DNA of 64,000 nucleotides from an uncultured Kordia sp. GTDB lineage: Bacteria; Bacteroidota; Bacteroidia; Flavobacteriales; Flavobacteriaceae. The notes beneath the pieces were generated by a model. The model did no database searches. It saw only the letters and a program-made list of their open reading frames with translations, and was not told where the DNA came from. Position numbers and translations under genes: made by a program. The stretch spans positions 1 to 64,000 of the forward strand of contig NZ_CANMEZ010000006.1 of the NCBI RefSeq assembly GCF_947496985.1, given 5' to 3'. Shown here in pieces: positions 27,209-34,673 of this stretch; position 1 is the stretch's first letter, and each line of letters begins with the position of its first letter.

Positions 27209-27691
27209 AAGAACGTGAGTATTTAAATTTTGTACAATTGTTTTTTAGATCGAAATTAATTAAGCCTAAATATAAGCGAAACAGTCGTTTAGTAAAAGTT
27301 ACATATCTGACAATTCACGGAATTCTTGAAATATAGATACTATAACTGATGTTTATTCAAATATAATTCATTTCAGTTAATGGTTTTTAGATAGCTAATA
27401 ATAACAAAACTCTACTTGCTTTTACACAATAATAAACAACTGATTTACAGAAATTTAAGATTAAATCTCATTTATATCAAATTACAAGTCTACATCAACA
27501 CAAAAACAACATAAACCACTATTTTTCAGTGACTTAACAAAAAGCAGCTACAATACAATAGTTCCTTGTTGTAGTATTGTTGTATAGATAACTGTAGGTT
27601 AACCTATTACAATTTATAAATCAGGATAAGCAGTCTTTTTCTGTAGCTTTTTTAATACCTAACTTGAATGGACAATTAAAACTTTTATATC
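27209..27691. other. Intergenic region before two precursor peptide genes
   Basis: AT-rich, with no frame longer than a few dozen codons that looks like protein. An imperfect inverted pattern (ACAATACAA with TTGTAGTATTGT) is present at about 27552-27586 and could be a regulatory site for the downstream peptide pair. Confidence 0.4.
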
Positions 27692-27847
27692 ATGAAAAGA
27701 AAAAATTTAAAATCATTGAAGTTGAACAAAAAGTCAATCTCAACATTAGAGAATTTTATTGGAGGATTAAGAGCTCCTTTAGATTCTAATCAAGGATCTC
27801 AACATGATTCAAAATGTGGGTATTCTTGTACTCCGGCATTATGCTAA
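27692..27847 (+). CDS. GG-leader precursor peptide (51 residues)
   Basis: Leader 'MKRKNLKSLKLNKKSISTLE' and a Gly-Gly at residues 24-25 precede a 26-residue core ending 'GSQHDSKCGYSCTPALC'. The three cysteines with nearby Ser and Thr could give thioether rings or disulfides. The next gene encodes a paralogue with the same core spacing. The leader is the same as that of several other small genes in the window. No modification gene is next to it. Confidence 0.7.
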   Translation: MKRKNLKSLKLNKKSISTLENFIGGLRAPLDSNQGSQHDSKCGYSCTPALC

Positions 27848-27973
27848 GACCATTCATATAAGGTAAATCTAAGTTTACTTTTATATTTTAAACCATTTTA
27901 ATCATGCAAATATGTATGACTAAAATTAAAAAGAAGTACCATTTTTATTATCAAACAATTAAATAGTAATATT

Positions 27974-28162
27974 ATGAAAAAAAGAGATTTAAAATCATTA
28001 AGATTAAACAAGAAATCAATTTCAAACTTAAGACATGAAGCTATTGTTGGTGGACGCATGTCAACTCCACAAGGATGTAGTGGCTCACAAAATGATTCAC
28101 AATGTGGTTTATCTTGTGATCCTGCACTATGTAAAAATGAATTGGACGCACCAGTTAACTAA
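27974..28162 (+). CDS. GG-leader precursor peptide, paralogue of the preceding gene
   Basis: A 62-residue peptide with leader 'MKKRDLKSLRLNKKSISNLR' and Gly-Gly at residues 26-27. The core has four cysteines, and 'GSQNDSQCGLSCDPALC' aligns with the core end of the upstream gene (pattern GSQ-x-DS-x-CG-x-SC-x-PALC), plus an extra C-terminal 'KNELDAPVN'. The two lie 126 bases apart, a tandem duplication. A terminator follows at once. Confidence 0.72.
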   Translation: MKKRDLKSLRLNKKSISNLRHEAIVGGRMSTPQGCSGSQNDSQCGLSCDPALCKNELDAPVN

Positions 28163-28168
28163 ATTTAC

Positions 28169-28195
28169 AATGCGAACTTCGGTTCGCATTTTTAT
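28169..28195. terminator. Terminator after the peptide pair
   Basis: AATGCGAA, loop CTTCGG, TTCGCATT, T run. It also lies at the 3' end of the convergent marR gene. Confidence 0.85.
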
Positions 28196-28794
28196 CTTTC
28201 TTCAAACTCAGGGCAATCCAATCGGATGTCATTCGTTTTTAATACTTTTTCTAAAAGTTTACAGTAACTAGTATTTCCATTTTTTTCATAAAATCTACAA
28301 CCAAAACAAGTTCGCTGTACACTTAATACATCTGTTTGATTGAGCTTATATATCAACTCGCTTATTGTTTTAAAAATACTGTTTAATTCAGCTTCATCAA
28401 ACGTATCTAGTTGTGTTTTTAAAGGTGTTGCAAAATCATTGGTTTCTACTAACGTTTGTTTTCCTATTTCAGTTAACTGAATTGTATAACTGCGTTGATC
28501 AGTTGGAGAAAAATCTTTAAAAATAATTCCTTTTTTATCTAAAACCTTTATTGCATCACTAATTGTAGGCTTTGTAATATTAAATTCTTTTGCAAGATGA
28601 CTTACATTACATAATTCAGACTTATGAAATGCTACAAACAATACGATTTGAATTTGAATAGGACTCAAGCCTATGTGTTTTGCTTTTTTCCACAGCAATA
28701 GCTTGAAAACTTCCGAAATGCGTTCAAGCCCAATAACTATTTTGCCTGAAATATCTTGTGGTACATTTGGATTGAATATATTTTGATCTTCCAT
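28192..28794 (-). CDS. MarR-family regulator with a C-terminal cysteine cluster
   Basis: Winged-helix repressor: residues 30-130 hold 'LGLSPIQIQIVLFVAFHKSE'-like dimer and 'LAKEFNITKPTISDAIKVLD', the recognition helix, then the wing 'DFSPTDQRSYTIQLTEIGKQ'. Unlike plain MarR proteins it has a C-terminal extension with four cysteines at about 163, 166, 178 and 194 (C-x2-C-x11-C-x15-C), fit to bind a metal or Fe-S cluster. It is the last gene of a four-gene minus-strand unit whose promoters carry palindromes (29851, 30158), so it probably represses that unit in response to redox or metal state. Confidence 0.85.
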   Translation of the reverse strand: MEDQNIFNPNVPQDISGKIVIGLERISEVFKLLLWKKAKHIGLSPIQIQIVLFVAFHKSELCNVSHLAKEFNITKPTISDAIKVLDKKGIIFKDFSPTDQRSYTIQLTEIGKQTLVETNDFATPLKTQLDTFDEAELNSIFKTISELIYKLNQTDVLSVQRTCFGCRFYEKNGNTSYCKLLEKVLKTNDIRLDCPEFEER

Positions 28795-28826
28795 AAAAAA
28801 ACCTGCCGAAGTTAGTGTTCGACAGG
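28794..28826 (-). terminator. Terminator or attenuator just upstream of marR
   Basis: On the minus strand CCTGTCGAA, 7-base loop, TTCGGCAGG (one G-U pair), then eight T directly before the marR start codon. It ends the DUF2024 transcript, and read-through would set marR expression. Confidence 0.75.
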
Positions 28827-28829
28827 CAA

Positions 28830-28846
28830 AGTTAGTAATCCTAATT
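28830..28846. promoter_or_regulatory. Degenerate copy of the MarR operator
   Basis: AGTTAGTAATCCTAATT differs from the perfect site at 30158 (AGTTAGGATTCCTAACT) at only a few positions; the TCCTAA half is intact. It lies between the DUF2024 gene and marR. Confidence 0.35.
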
Positions 28847-28849
28847 AAA

Positions 28850-29113
28850 TTAATTACAATTTTCCATTTCTATAATGAAATATCCTTTTTCTTCAATTGA
28901 TGCTATTATTTCATCTGAAGCGTTTGCTATATGACAAAATCTACATTCTTTCGTCGTTATTTTTTTTCCTTCTACTGCTTTTGATTGTAAGTAATCTGCA
29001 CCATACGAAAAGATTTTATCTTCGTCTGTAAGACTACTTGGTACTAAAATATCAAAATGCATTACTTTACTATTATTACGTTTTACATACGTATCCCAAA
29101 CTGAAACTTTCAT
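28850..29113 (-). CDS. DUF2024 family protein
   Basis: An 87-residue protein starting 'MKVSVWDTYVKRNNSKVMHF', with 'DILVPSSLTDEDKIFSYGADYL' and 'ECRFCHIANASDEI', the marks of DUF2024. The function of this family is not known. A C-x-x-C-H motif suggests metal or redox chemistry, which fits its neighbours. It follows the secreted lipoprotein gene by 2 bases. Confidence 0.85.
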   Translation of the reverse strand: MKVSVWDTYVKRNNSKVMHFDILVPSSLTDEDKIFSYGADYLQSKAVEGKKITTKECRFCHIANASDEIIASIEEKGYFIIEMENCN

Positions 29114-29115
29114 AA

Positions 29116-29838
29116 TTATTGTACTTTATATGGTAATGATAAATTTCCACTAGCAACACTAAACACTTCATATACACCTAACATTGGTAGATTTTTATTA
29201 CTTGTATTTACTTTCATAAATGCAGTCACACCATCATACTTGAAATTTGTTTGATTGTTAATTCTGTAATCAGGAACAATTACTTTTATAGTGTTACTTT
29301 TAGTAATTACTGGATATCCTGGAGAATCCATATACATTGGCATTCCTGGATTTGTTGGCGGAAGTACAACTGTTTTATCATCTTTACGAATTTGCTTTAC
29401 AGAAAGTCCTCCAGCAACTCGTTCATCTTTATGTAAAACAACCCAATGCGGATGCCATACAATTCCGTCATTATCGAACTTATTATCAGCATTTTCATCC
29501 CATAATGGCGTATCATCAAAATCTGGATGTGAAGTTAATGCTAATGCAACAATTCCGTCCGTTTCGTTAAATCCAACATCGGTAGGTTTCAATGTTGTAG
29601 GAAACACGTACCCTAAGACTGGCGCTCCATCTAATTGACCAACTTTTACAGGTGTTGTATTTCCTGCTTTTCCAGATACATTGATTTCCCAAATGGTTAC
29701 GCCTAAATCTTTATTATGACGTATTTTAACATTCTTAATTGCAAAGTCTTCATTCTTATAAGTACTTTCTTGCGCACATGAACTTGTGCTAATTGCCAAA
29801 AATAATATTGTGGTAATTGATATGATAATTGATTTCAT
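29116..29838 (-). CDS. Secreted lipoprotein of the MarR-controlled unit
   Basis: A 240-residue lipoprotein (lipobox 'STSSC', then AQE). The mature part is beta-rich ('DLGVTIWEINVSGKAGNTTP', 'DGIVWHPHWVVLHKDERVAGG', 'PGYPVITKSNTIKVIVPDYRI'), with several histidines and an Asp-rich 'DENADNKFDNDG' that could bind metal. I do not recognise a family. Start at 29838 is supported by the signal peptide. The operator at 29851 lies 13 bases upstream. Confidence 0.72.
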   Translation of the reverse strand: MKSIIISITTILFLAISTSSCAQESTYKNEDFAIKNVKIRHNKDLGVTIWEINVSGKAGNTTPVKVGQLDGAPVLGYVFPTTLKPTDVGFNETDGIVALALTSHPDFDDTPLWDENADNKFDNDGIVWHPHWVVLHKDERVAGGLSVKQIRKDDKTVVLPPTNPGMPMYMDSPGYPVITKSNTIKVIVPDYRINNQTNFKYDGVTAFMKVNTSNKNLPMLGVYEVFSVASGNLSLPYKVQ

Positions 29839-29850
29839 GATTTCTATTTT

Positions 29851-29869
29851 AAATTAGGACTCCTAATTT
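29851..29869. promoter_or_regulatory. MarR-type operator (perfect 19-base palindrome)
   Basis: AAATTAGGA, C, TCCTAATTT. It sits just ahead of the secreted lipoprotein gene and shares TTAGGA-N-TCCTAA with the site at 30158. Confidence 0.7.
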
Positions 29870-29881
29870 TATAGGGTTAAA

Positions 29882-30115
29882 TTAAGCTTTTACATCTTCA
29901 ATAGAAGCTCCAAAATTGATATGTAGTACGTTTTTTGTTGGTGTTAGCAACGCTGGAACCGACTTCACTCCTACTTGCTCCGCTTCGGCAATTCTATTTT
30001 TGTCTTCTCCAATGTTTACTATTTCTACATTTTGTTCTCCTATCAAGTTAATGATATCGTGTTCTGCACTCACGCATACAGGACAACCTGCATGATAAAA
30101 AATTGATGTACTCAT
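29882..30115 (-). CDS. Small thioredoxin-fold protein (77 residues)
   Basis: Glutaredoxin-size protein starting 'MSTSIFYHAGCPVCVSAEHD' with a C-x-x-C active site and the cis-proline segment 'GVKSVPALLTPTKNVL'. It should reduce disulfides or carry sulfur or metal in the cytoplasm. First gene of the MarR-controlled unit; its promoter is overlaid by a perfect palindrome. Confidence 0.85.
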   Translation of the reverse strand: MSTSIFYHAGCPVCVSAEHDIINLIGEQNVEIVNIGEDKNRIAEAEQVGVKSVPALLTPTKNVLHINFGASIEDVKA

Positions 30116-30150
30116 GTTTTATATTTTTAAGTTTCTGCATTATTGCGACA

Positions 30151-30182
30151 CAAATATAGTTAGGATTCCTAACTTATGCAAA
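30151..30182 (-). promoter_or_regulatory. Promoter with embedded MarR-type operator
   Basis: On the minus strand TTTG (complement of 30179-30182), 20 bases, TATATTTG (complement of 30151-30158). The spacer holds the perfect palindrome AGTTAGGA-T-TCCTAACT at 30158-30174. A repressor bound there would block RNA polymerase. Confidence 0.7.
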
Positions 30183-30326
30183 TAAACATTTTACCAATGC
30201 GATAAAATTATTTGTTTCATAAAGTATTTTAACTTCTACAAGAAACCTTTTAATAATTTCCCAAAAGAATCTAATTGTACATTTTCAAGTTGAAGTGTTC
30301 TATAAAAAATAAGTAGTATTACATAA

Positions 30327-30632
30327 TTATGATTGAGAATACAAAAGTATAGAACTGAAAAATTTGAACATATATCCAAAAGCTCCTATTAGCGCTATCC
30401 AAAACTGATAGTTTTTATCCTTTTTATATACAGTATTAAGAATTAAAAAAAGCAGAGTTAATAAAAAAAGTATGAATGCAATAATTTCAAAATATTGCAT
30501 TACTTCTAAAAAACGAACTTGATTATATGTGAATGTATTAAAATCTATTGTTAAATATAATTGCAACACACTAATAATCATAATCCAAATTATAAAGTGA
30601 AATGCCCATTTACTGTAATTGATATACTTCAT
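30327..30632 (-). CDS. Small membrane protein of unknown function
   Basis: A 101-residue protein with three hydrophobic helices ('FHFIIWIMIISVLQLYL', 'YFEIIAFILFLLTLLFLIL', 'FWIALIGAFGYMFKFFSSIL'). It lies 21 bases after the XRE gene on the same strand and is probably cotranscribed with DUF2975 and XRE. No family recognised. Confidence 0.6.
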   Translation of the reverse strand: MKYINYSKWAFHFIIWIMIISVLQLYLTIDFNTFTYNQVRFLEVMQYFEIIAFILFLLTLLFLILNTVYKKDKNYQFWIALIGAFGYMFKFFSSILLYSQS

Positions 30633-30653
30633 ACAGTCTAAATTACGTAAAAG

Positions 30654-30857
30654 TTATTCAACATATTTCAAAATATCTCCTGGTTGACATTCTAATGCTT
30701 TGCAAATTGCAACTAATGTGCTAAACCTGACCGCTTTAGCTTTTCCATTTTTTAATATAGAAAGATTTGACAAAGTAACGCCTACTTTTTCAGAGAGTTC
30801 GTTTAATGACATTTTTCGTTTTGCCATCATTACATCTAAATCTACTACAATTCCCAT
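30654..30857 (-). CDS. XRE-family helix-turn-helix regulator (YozG-like)
   Basis: A 67-residue Cro/C1-type protein: 'LDVMMAKRKMSLNELSEKVG', 'VTLSNLSILKNGKAKAVRFS', 'LVAICKALECQPGDIL'. This short form nearly always lies beside a DUF2975 membrane protein, as it does here, 2 bases downstream of it. The pair is thought to act together, the membrane protein perhaps controlling the regulator. Confidence 0.92.
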   Translation of the reverse strand: MGIVVDLDVMMAKRKMSLNELSEKVGVTLSNLSILKNGKAKAVRFSTLVAICKALECQPGDILKYVE

Positions 30858-30859
30858 AG

Positions 30860-31381
30860 TTATACCGTTAATTCGTTTTCAGCTTGCATTGCAGCTCCTT
30901 TTTTGAATAATTTGGCTAACACATATACCAAACCAGCCAAAAATATAAATTCTCCTGCAATGAGATCAGCAATAATACCTGTTGAAACATTAAGGATTGC
31001 TACATGAATATTATGCACTATTGCCAATATTCCTACGCCAAAAATAGTATAACTTATTTTATGTAATAAATCAACGACTCTTTTATTAAATGGTTTTTCA
31101 ACATTAATTTCACTTAACAATTTTGCTCCAAATAAAGCAATATAAGCTTGCATCACATACAATAAAACAAAATACATCACAATAATGGTATAATGAATAA
31201 AGCTATAGCTTTCATAGCGTGATAAATCCATTCCTTTATATAAATCTTTTGCCGCTTCTGGATTATTGACACTTACACCAAATGACATCAGAATTGCTCC
31301 AGCTTTTATCAAAAGTCCTAAAAAGGCTATCCAAGCAAGTAAACGCATTAGTTTTAATAACTTCTCTGTCTTAAAATTCAT
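30860..31381 (-). CDS. DUF2975 membrane protein
   Basis: Four predicted transmembrane helices in 173 residues: 'LLAWIAFLGLLIKAGAILMSFG', 'HYTIIVMYFVLLYVMQAYIA', 'ISYTIFGVGILAIVHNIHVA', 'DLIAGEFIFLAGLVYVLAKLF'. This is the DUF2975 layout. I start at ATG 31381 rather than the TTG at 31396. The XRE gene follows 2 bases on. Confidence 0.88.
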   Translation of the reverse strand: MNFKTEKLLKLMRLLAWIAFLGLLIKAGAILMSFGVSVNNPEAAKDLYKGMDLSRYESYSFIHYTIIVMYFVLLYVMQAYIALFGAKLLSEINVEKPFNKRVVDLLHKISYTIFGVGILAIVHNIHVAILNVSTGIIADLIAGEFIFLAGLVYVLAKLFKKGAAMQAENELTV

Positions 31382-31657
31382 AATATGGTTTTTCAATTAC
31401 ACATCAAATAACGCTATATTTTTATTGATAAACAATAAATTTTTATTTTTAATTGATAATTATAGATTCAAATGAATATTCAAAATTTAAATAGTAAGAA
31501 AAAATACACTAAAATTAAATATTAAACCTACTTACAATCAATTTGTTATACGTATAAATTTATACTTTAAATTCATAAAATACGAGCATACGTTCTTTTA
31601 TATACATCTTGTTTTCAATAACTTTAATTCATTATTAACCATGAAAAAAGTTAAATT

Positions 31658-31837
31658 ATGTTACACAAAATTTTAAATGTAAAAGGTACCGAAGTACTAG
31701 ACAAGGCAACTCAAACAAAAATCAATGGAGGAACTTTACGTCCTCTTTGTGGACGTTCATGCTATTTACTTCCAGATTGTACAGATAGTCTTGGTTGTCC
31801 TGTTCCAAACAGACCAGAATGTGTTAACTTCTGCTAG
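31658..31837 (+). CDS. Cysteine-rich GG-leader precursor peptide (59 residues)
   Basis: Leader 'MLHKILNVKGTEVLDKATQT' ending 'KINGG' (residues 21-25), the double-glycine type used by bacteriocin and pheromone exporters in flavobacteria. The 34-residue core has six cysteines ('CGRSCYLLPDC', 'LGCPVP', 'ECVNFC'). The leader differs from the 'LKxLxLNKK' family. A strong terminator follows. No transporter or enzyme gene is adjacent apart from the ATP-grasp relic on the other strand. Confidence 0.7.
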   Translation: MLHKILNVKGTEVLDKATQTKINGGTLRPLCGRSCYLLPDCTDSLGCPVPNRPECVNFC

Positions 31838-31860
31838 TTAATCATTTCATTTTTAAAGAA

Positions 31861-31888
31861 AAAAGCGAGCTGTATGGCTCGCTTTTGA
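31861..31888. terminator. Terminator after the cysteine-rich peptide gene
   Basis: AAAAGCGAGC, loop TGTATG, GCTCGCTTTT. The stem equals that at 5046-5067. Confidence 0.88.
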
Positions 31889-31934
31889 ATTCTTATATTT
31901 TATGCTTAATAATTAAAAGTAATCATTTTTTCTA

Positions 31935-32342
31935 CTAATATGATCTGACTTTAACCACAAATGGAAAATCTTTTTTTATATTTTTCAAATGCATGGATTT
32001 AGTTACAAGATTAAAATCGATGACAGGTAAACCTAAATTTTTAATGGTTGCCAACATAGAAAGACGATCGTAACCAATCTTTTAATGTTTCTGGAGAATT
32101 TACACATGGAATATCTACCAGAGCAATTAAACTTAATGTCGTTTGTTGTATTTCAGATGGCTTTATAACACCAACACGTTATAAAACTGTGTCAGGCTAC
32201 ACAACATTATCTATATCAATTACATACAACTTCCCTGTTTTAAGTATCCATGAAGTGTCTTGAATCGATTTTTGAACCACATTAAAACTGGCATAAGATC
32301 TTTCCAATACTTTTCTCCATTGACAACTAAAATTGTTTTTAT
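31935..32342 (-). pseudogene. Degraded N-terminal half of an ATP-grasp protein
   Basis: Minus-strand pieces in shifting frames read together as one protein: 'KTILVVNGEKYWKDLMPVL', then after a 1-base shift 'FNVVQKSIQDTSWILKTG', 'KLYVIDIDNVV', TAG (32197-32199), 'PDTVL', TAA (32179-32181), 'RVGVIKPSEIQQTTLSLIAL', 'VDIPCVNSPETLKDW', and after another shift 'LATIKNLGLPVIDFNLVTKS' and 'KNIKKDFPFVVKV'. The order and the final 'PFVVKV' fit the pre-ATP-grasp and first ATP-grasp subdomains. The catalytic C-terminal half is missing. The expected start codon reads ATA. Gene decay is clear. Confidence 0.6.
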
Positions 32343-32384
32343 GATATATATACTTGTATTGTAAGATACATACAAGACTTAGCT

Positions 32385-32750
32385 TTATTCCATTCTTTTT
32401 AAATATACTTTTCTTCCAGGTCCAACTGTTAAACTGATTGTTTTATTATCAATCCAATTGATTTTAAATGTTCCCTCTCCTGGTCTCTTTTTTTCTGAAC
32501 TGATCGATAATTCTTTTGTCTCTTTATTATATTCCCAGTTTCCAGTTCTATTAGTTGTATCAAATGTATTTCCACCTTTTAACACTCCATCTGCTTGAAA
32601 ATCCATCCATCGACCACTTGTCTCTCTTACTTCTCCATCTGAGTTTTCCATTTTAAATAATTCCCACTTTCCAACTACAGATTCGTTGCTTTGAAAAGAT
32701 AAAAAACTAAAAATAGTTACAATTACAAGTAGTGCTTTAATATGCTTCAT
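32385..32750 (-). CDS. Small secreted lipocalin-like protein
   Basis: A 121-residue protein with a signal peptide and a lipocalin-like repeat of short strands ('VVGKWELFKMENSDGEVRE', 'GRWMDFQADGVLKGGNTFDT', 'NRTGNWEYNKETKELSISSE', 'KINWIDNKTISLTV'). These small stress-domain proteins are common in Bacteroidetes; the ligand is not known. The gene ends against the ATP-grasp relic. Confidence 0.7.
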   Translation of the reverse strand: MKHIKALLVIVTIFSFLSFQSNESVVGKWELFKMENSDGEVRETSGRWMDFQADGVLKGGNTFDTTNRTGNWEYNKETKELSISSEKKRPGEGTFKINWIDNKTISLTVGPGRKVYLKRME

Positions 32751-32890
32751 GATGTTTTTTGTTTAATTACGAATGGCTAATATCTAACTTTTCAGTTATA
32801 TAATTGTTTTACAAGTTGTATTAATTTATAAAATGACTTTTATTTTGTATAAATTGTTTAGCTAATTGTATACTTTACAAGTATTTATAT

Positions 32891-33508
32891 TTAATCATTT
32901 TGACTTTCCTCTTTCCCTTTAATCATCTTCATACGTTCTTTATCTGCTTTATCTGCTAACTCCTTATTAGTAGGGTCTTTTATAGATGCTTTTTGTGCTT
33001 CTATATATGATTCTGGGCAGTTAGAACATCTTGCTTCAAAAAATGTTTCTGCTGGTATTATTCTTAGTATCATACCAACAGCTCCAATAATACAAACACG
33101 TAGAATCATTCTTTTATAAAATGAAGCATCATTTGTAGTACTTCCGTTTTTCATGATTGACACTATCAAAACAATACCCGTCATTATTAAGCCTGTTTGC
33201 AAATTTGCATATCCAAATGGCCATAACATATACACAAAAAGTATTCCAATTACTAATACTGAAAGCACAAATCCTGTTAAAACGCTTCCAATAATTCTCA
33301 TTGACTTTACTCCTTCATACGCCTTTCTATTTCCAATATTTTTTAGTCCTATAGAGTTGAAAAGTAGAAATCCACCAAAGAAATAGCATAATGACAATAG
33401 TAGCATTGAAAGTGTAAATAACTCTAATCCAAATGGTACTGGAAAAACCAGTATAAGTAACATTAGTAGTATAGATAGACCTCCAAGTATTTTTTCAAAT
33501 TTCCCCAT
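32891..33508 (-). CDS. Membrane protein of unknown function
   Basis: A 205-residue protein with about five transmembrane helices (residues 8-150, for example 'ILGGLSILLMLLILVFPVPFG', 'IIGSVLTGFVLSVLVIGILF') and a charged cytoplasmic tail rich in Lys, Glu and Asp after residue 160. 'GMILRIIPAETFFEARCSNCP' contains a C-x-x-C. I recognise no family. Confidence 0.6.
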   Translation of the reverse strand: MGKFEKILGGLSILLMLLILVFPVPFGLELFTLSMLLLSLCYFFGGFLLFNSIGLKNIGNRKAYEGVKSMRIIGSVLTGFVLSVLVIGILFVYMLWPFGYANLQTGLIMTGIVLIVSIMKNGSTTNDASFYKRMILRVCIIGAVGMILRIIPAETFFEARCSNCPESYIEAQKASIKDPTNKELADKADKERMKMIKGKEESQND

Positions 33509-33661
33509 TTAGTTTCTATTCGTTAAAGTTTGATAACAAAGATAACAGAAACTCTACAGACGAAAGGTTTTACAGGTTATTTTGAAGACTTTCATTTTTT
33601 AGATCATGATTTTTTTCGTTTTAAAACAAAAAAGAGATTTCATTTTTCTACTTTTACAACA

Positions 33662-33913
33662 ATGCGATTCTATATAAAACATCTACTAACTTTTTTAAAA
33701 GCTGCTGCTATTTCACTTTTGTTTGGAATTAGTTGGGCAATTACTTTTTATAGTATCGATACATATGCAGCACATTCTATTCAACGATATAGAAGTGACT
33801 TCTTCCTAGAAATTATTGTTTTTTTCTTTAGCGGACTCATAGGTGCATTCCTATTCTTTATATTAATGCGTAGTCTAGAATTCTTATTTTCTTTATTTAT
33901 TTCTAAATCGTAG
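33662..33913 (+). CDS. Small membrane protein of unknown function
   Basis: From ATG 33662 the protein has 83 residues with two hydrophobic helices ('FLKAAAISLLFGISWAITFY', 'FFLEIIVFFFSGLIGAFLFF'). The frame is open upstream to a TTG at 33530, which would add 44 residues without obvious membrane or domain character. I prefer the ATG because 33530 lies only 21 bases from the divergent gene. No family recognised. Confidence 0.5.
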   Translation: MRFYIKHLLTFLKAAAISLLFGISWAITFYSIDTYAAHSIQRYRSDFFLEIIVFFFSGLIGAFLFFILMRSLEFLFSLFISKS

Positions 33914-34038
33914 ATTTTTATCTAAAACTATATCTAAATTAACAACTGAACGTACTAAGTTTAAGGTATTCCCGTATACATTTATTCTAACAATTAATTA
34001 ATTTAAATTATTAATTAACAACCATTTAAACTTACATC

Positions 34039-34263
34039 ATGAAGAAAAAAAATCTAAATTCATTGAAACTTAACAAAAATCTTATTTCTAATTTTAAAAC
34101 TCATAATGTAGAAATTATAGGAGGCGCTTCGGACACAGGAAGAGTTTGCTGTGATCCGAATTTTACAAGAGATTGTGAACCAATTGAAATTCCAACTATA
34201 GACATTCCAACGATAAATGACAGTTGTTTTTCTTGGTGTGCCGACAAGTGTAATGATTTCTAA
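34039..34263 (+). CDS. GG-leader precursor peptide (74 residues)
   Basis: Leader 'MKKKNLNSLKLNKNLISNFK', Gly-Gly at residues 28-29, core of 45 residues with five cysteines ('RVCCDPNFTRDCEP', 'NDSCFSWCADKC'; one pair is adjacent) and a Pro-Thr-Ile repeat ('IEIPTIDIPTIND'). First of a run of three precursor loci (34039, 34377, 34674). Same leader family as the other peptides. Confidence 0.7.
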   Translation: MKKKNLNSLKLNKNLISNFKTHNVEIIGGASDTGRVCCDPNFTRDCEPIEIPTIDIPTINDSCFSWCADKCNDF

Positions 34264-34376
34264 AATTAGAAATACGCACGTAAGTTTCAGACGGTTTTCA
34301 CTTAAATTCATTGTTAAAATTTATAAATAACGACTAAGGTTTTCACTATACATTTCTTTTTTTATTATACCTAAGC

Positions 34377-34564
34377 ATAAAACAATCTAACTTTAAAAAC
34401 TTACGATTAAACAAGAATCAATTTCAGCATTAAAAGAAGGTAAAGCTCCGAAAGGCCTAGTTTCAGTTCTTAACATTTGTAATACTGGATGCGACTCACC
34501 TGTACACACTTATAGAATTATCAACTGTAATTTAACAGTAGTTGGCTGTCAAGCTGATAAATAG
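34377..34564 (+). pseudogene. Broken GG-leader precursor peptide
   Basis: The expected start reads ATA (34377). The leader reads 'xKQSNFKNLRLNK', then a missing base after AACAAGAA shifts the frame; in the corrected frame it continues 'SISALKEGKAPKGLVSVLNI', 'CNTGCDSPVHTYRIINC', 'NLTVVGCQADK' and TAG. Both start codon and leader frame are damaged, while the core is undisturbed. Its terminator (34583-34617) is intact. The core segment 'NCNLTVVGC' resembles that of the next gene. Confidence 0.65.
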
Positions 34565-34582
34565 AAAAAGGTATTTCTTAAT

Positions 34583-34617
34583 AAATAGATCGTCATTTAT
34601 AAATGGCGATCTATTTT
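34583..34617 (+). terminator. Terminator after the broken precursor gene
   Basis: AAATAGATCG-T-CATTTATAAATG-G-CGATCTATTT forms a long stem closed by 10 pairs, followed by TTGTTTTT. Confidence 0.75.
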
Positions 34618-34673
34618 GTTTTTATAGCGTTTCTGCTCTTCATAAATTTATATAAATATTAAATATATAAACC

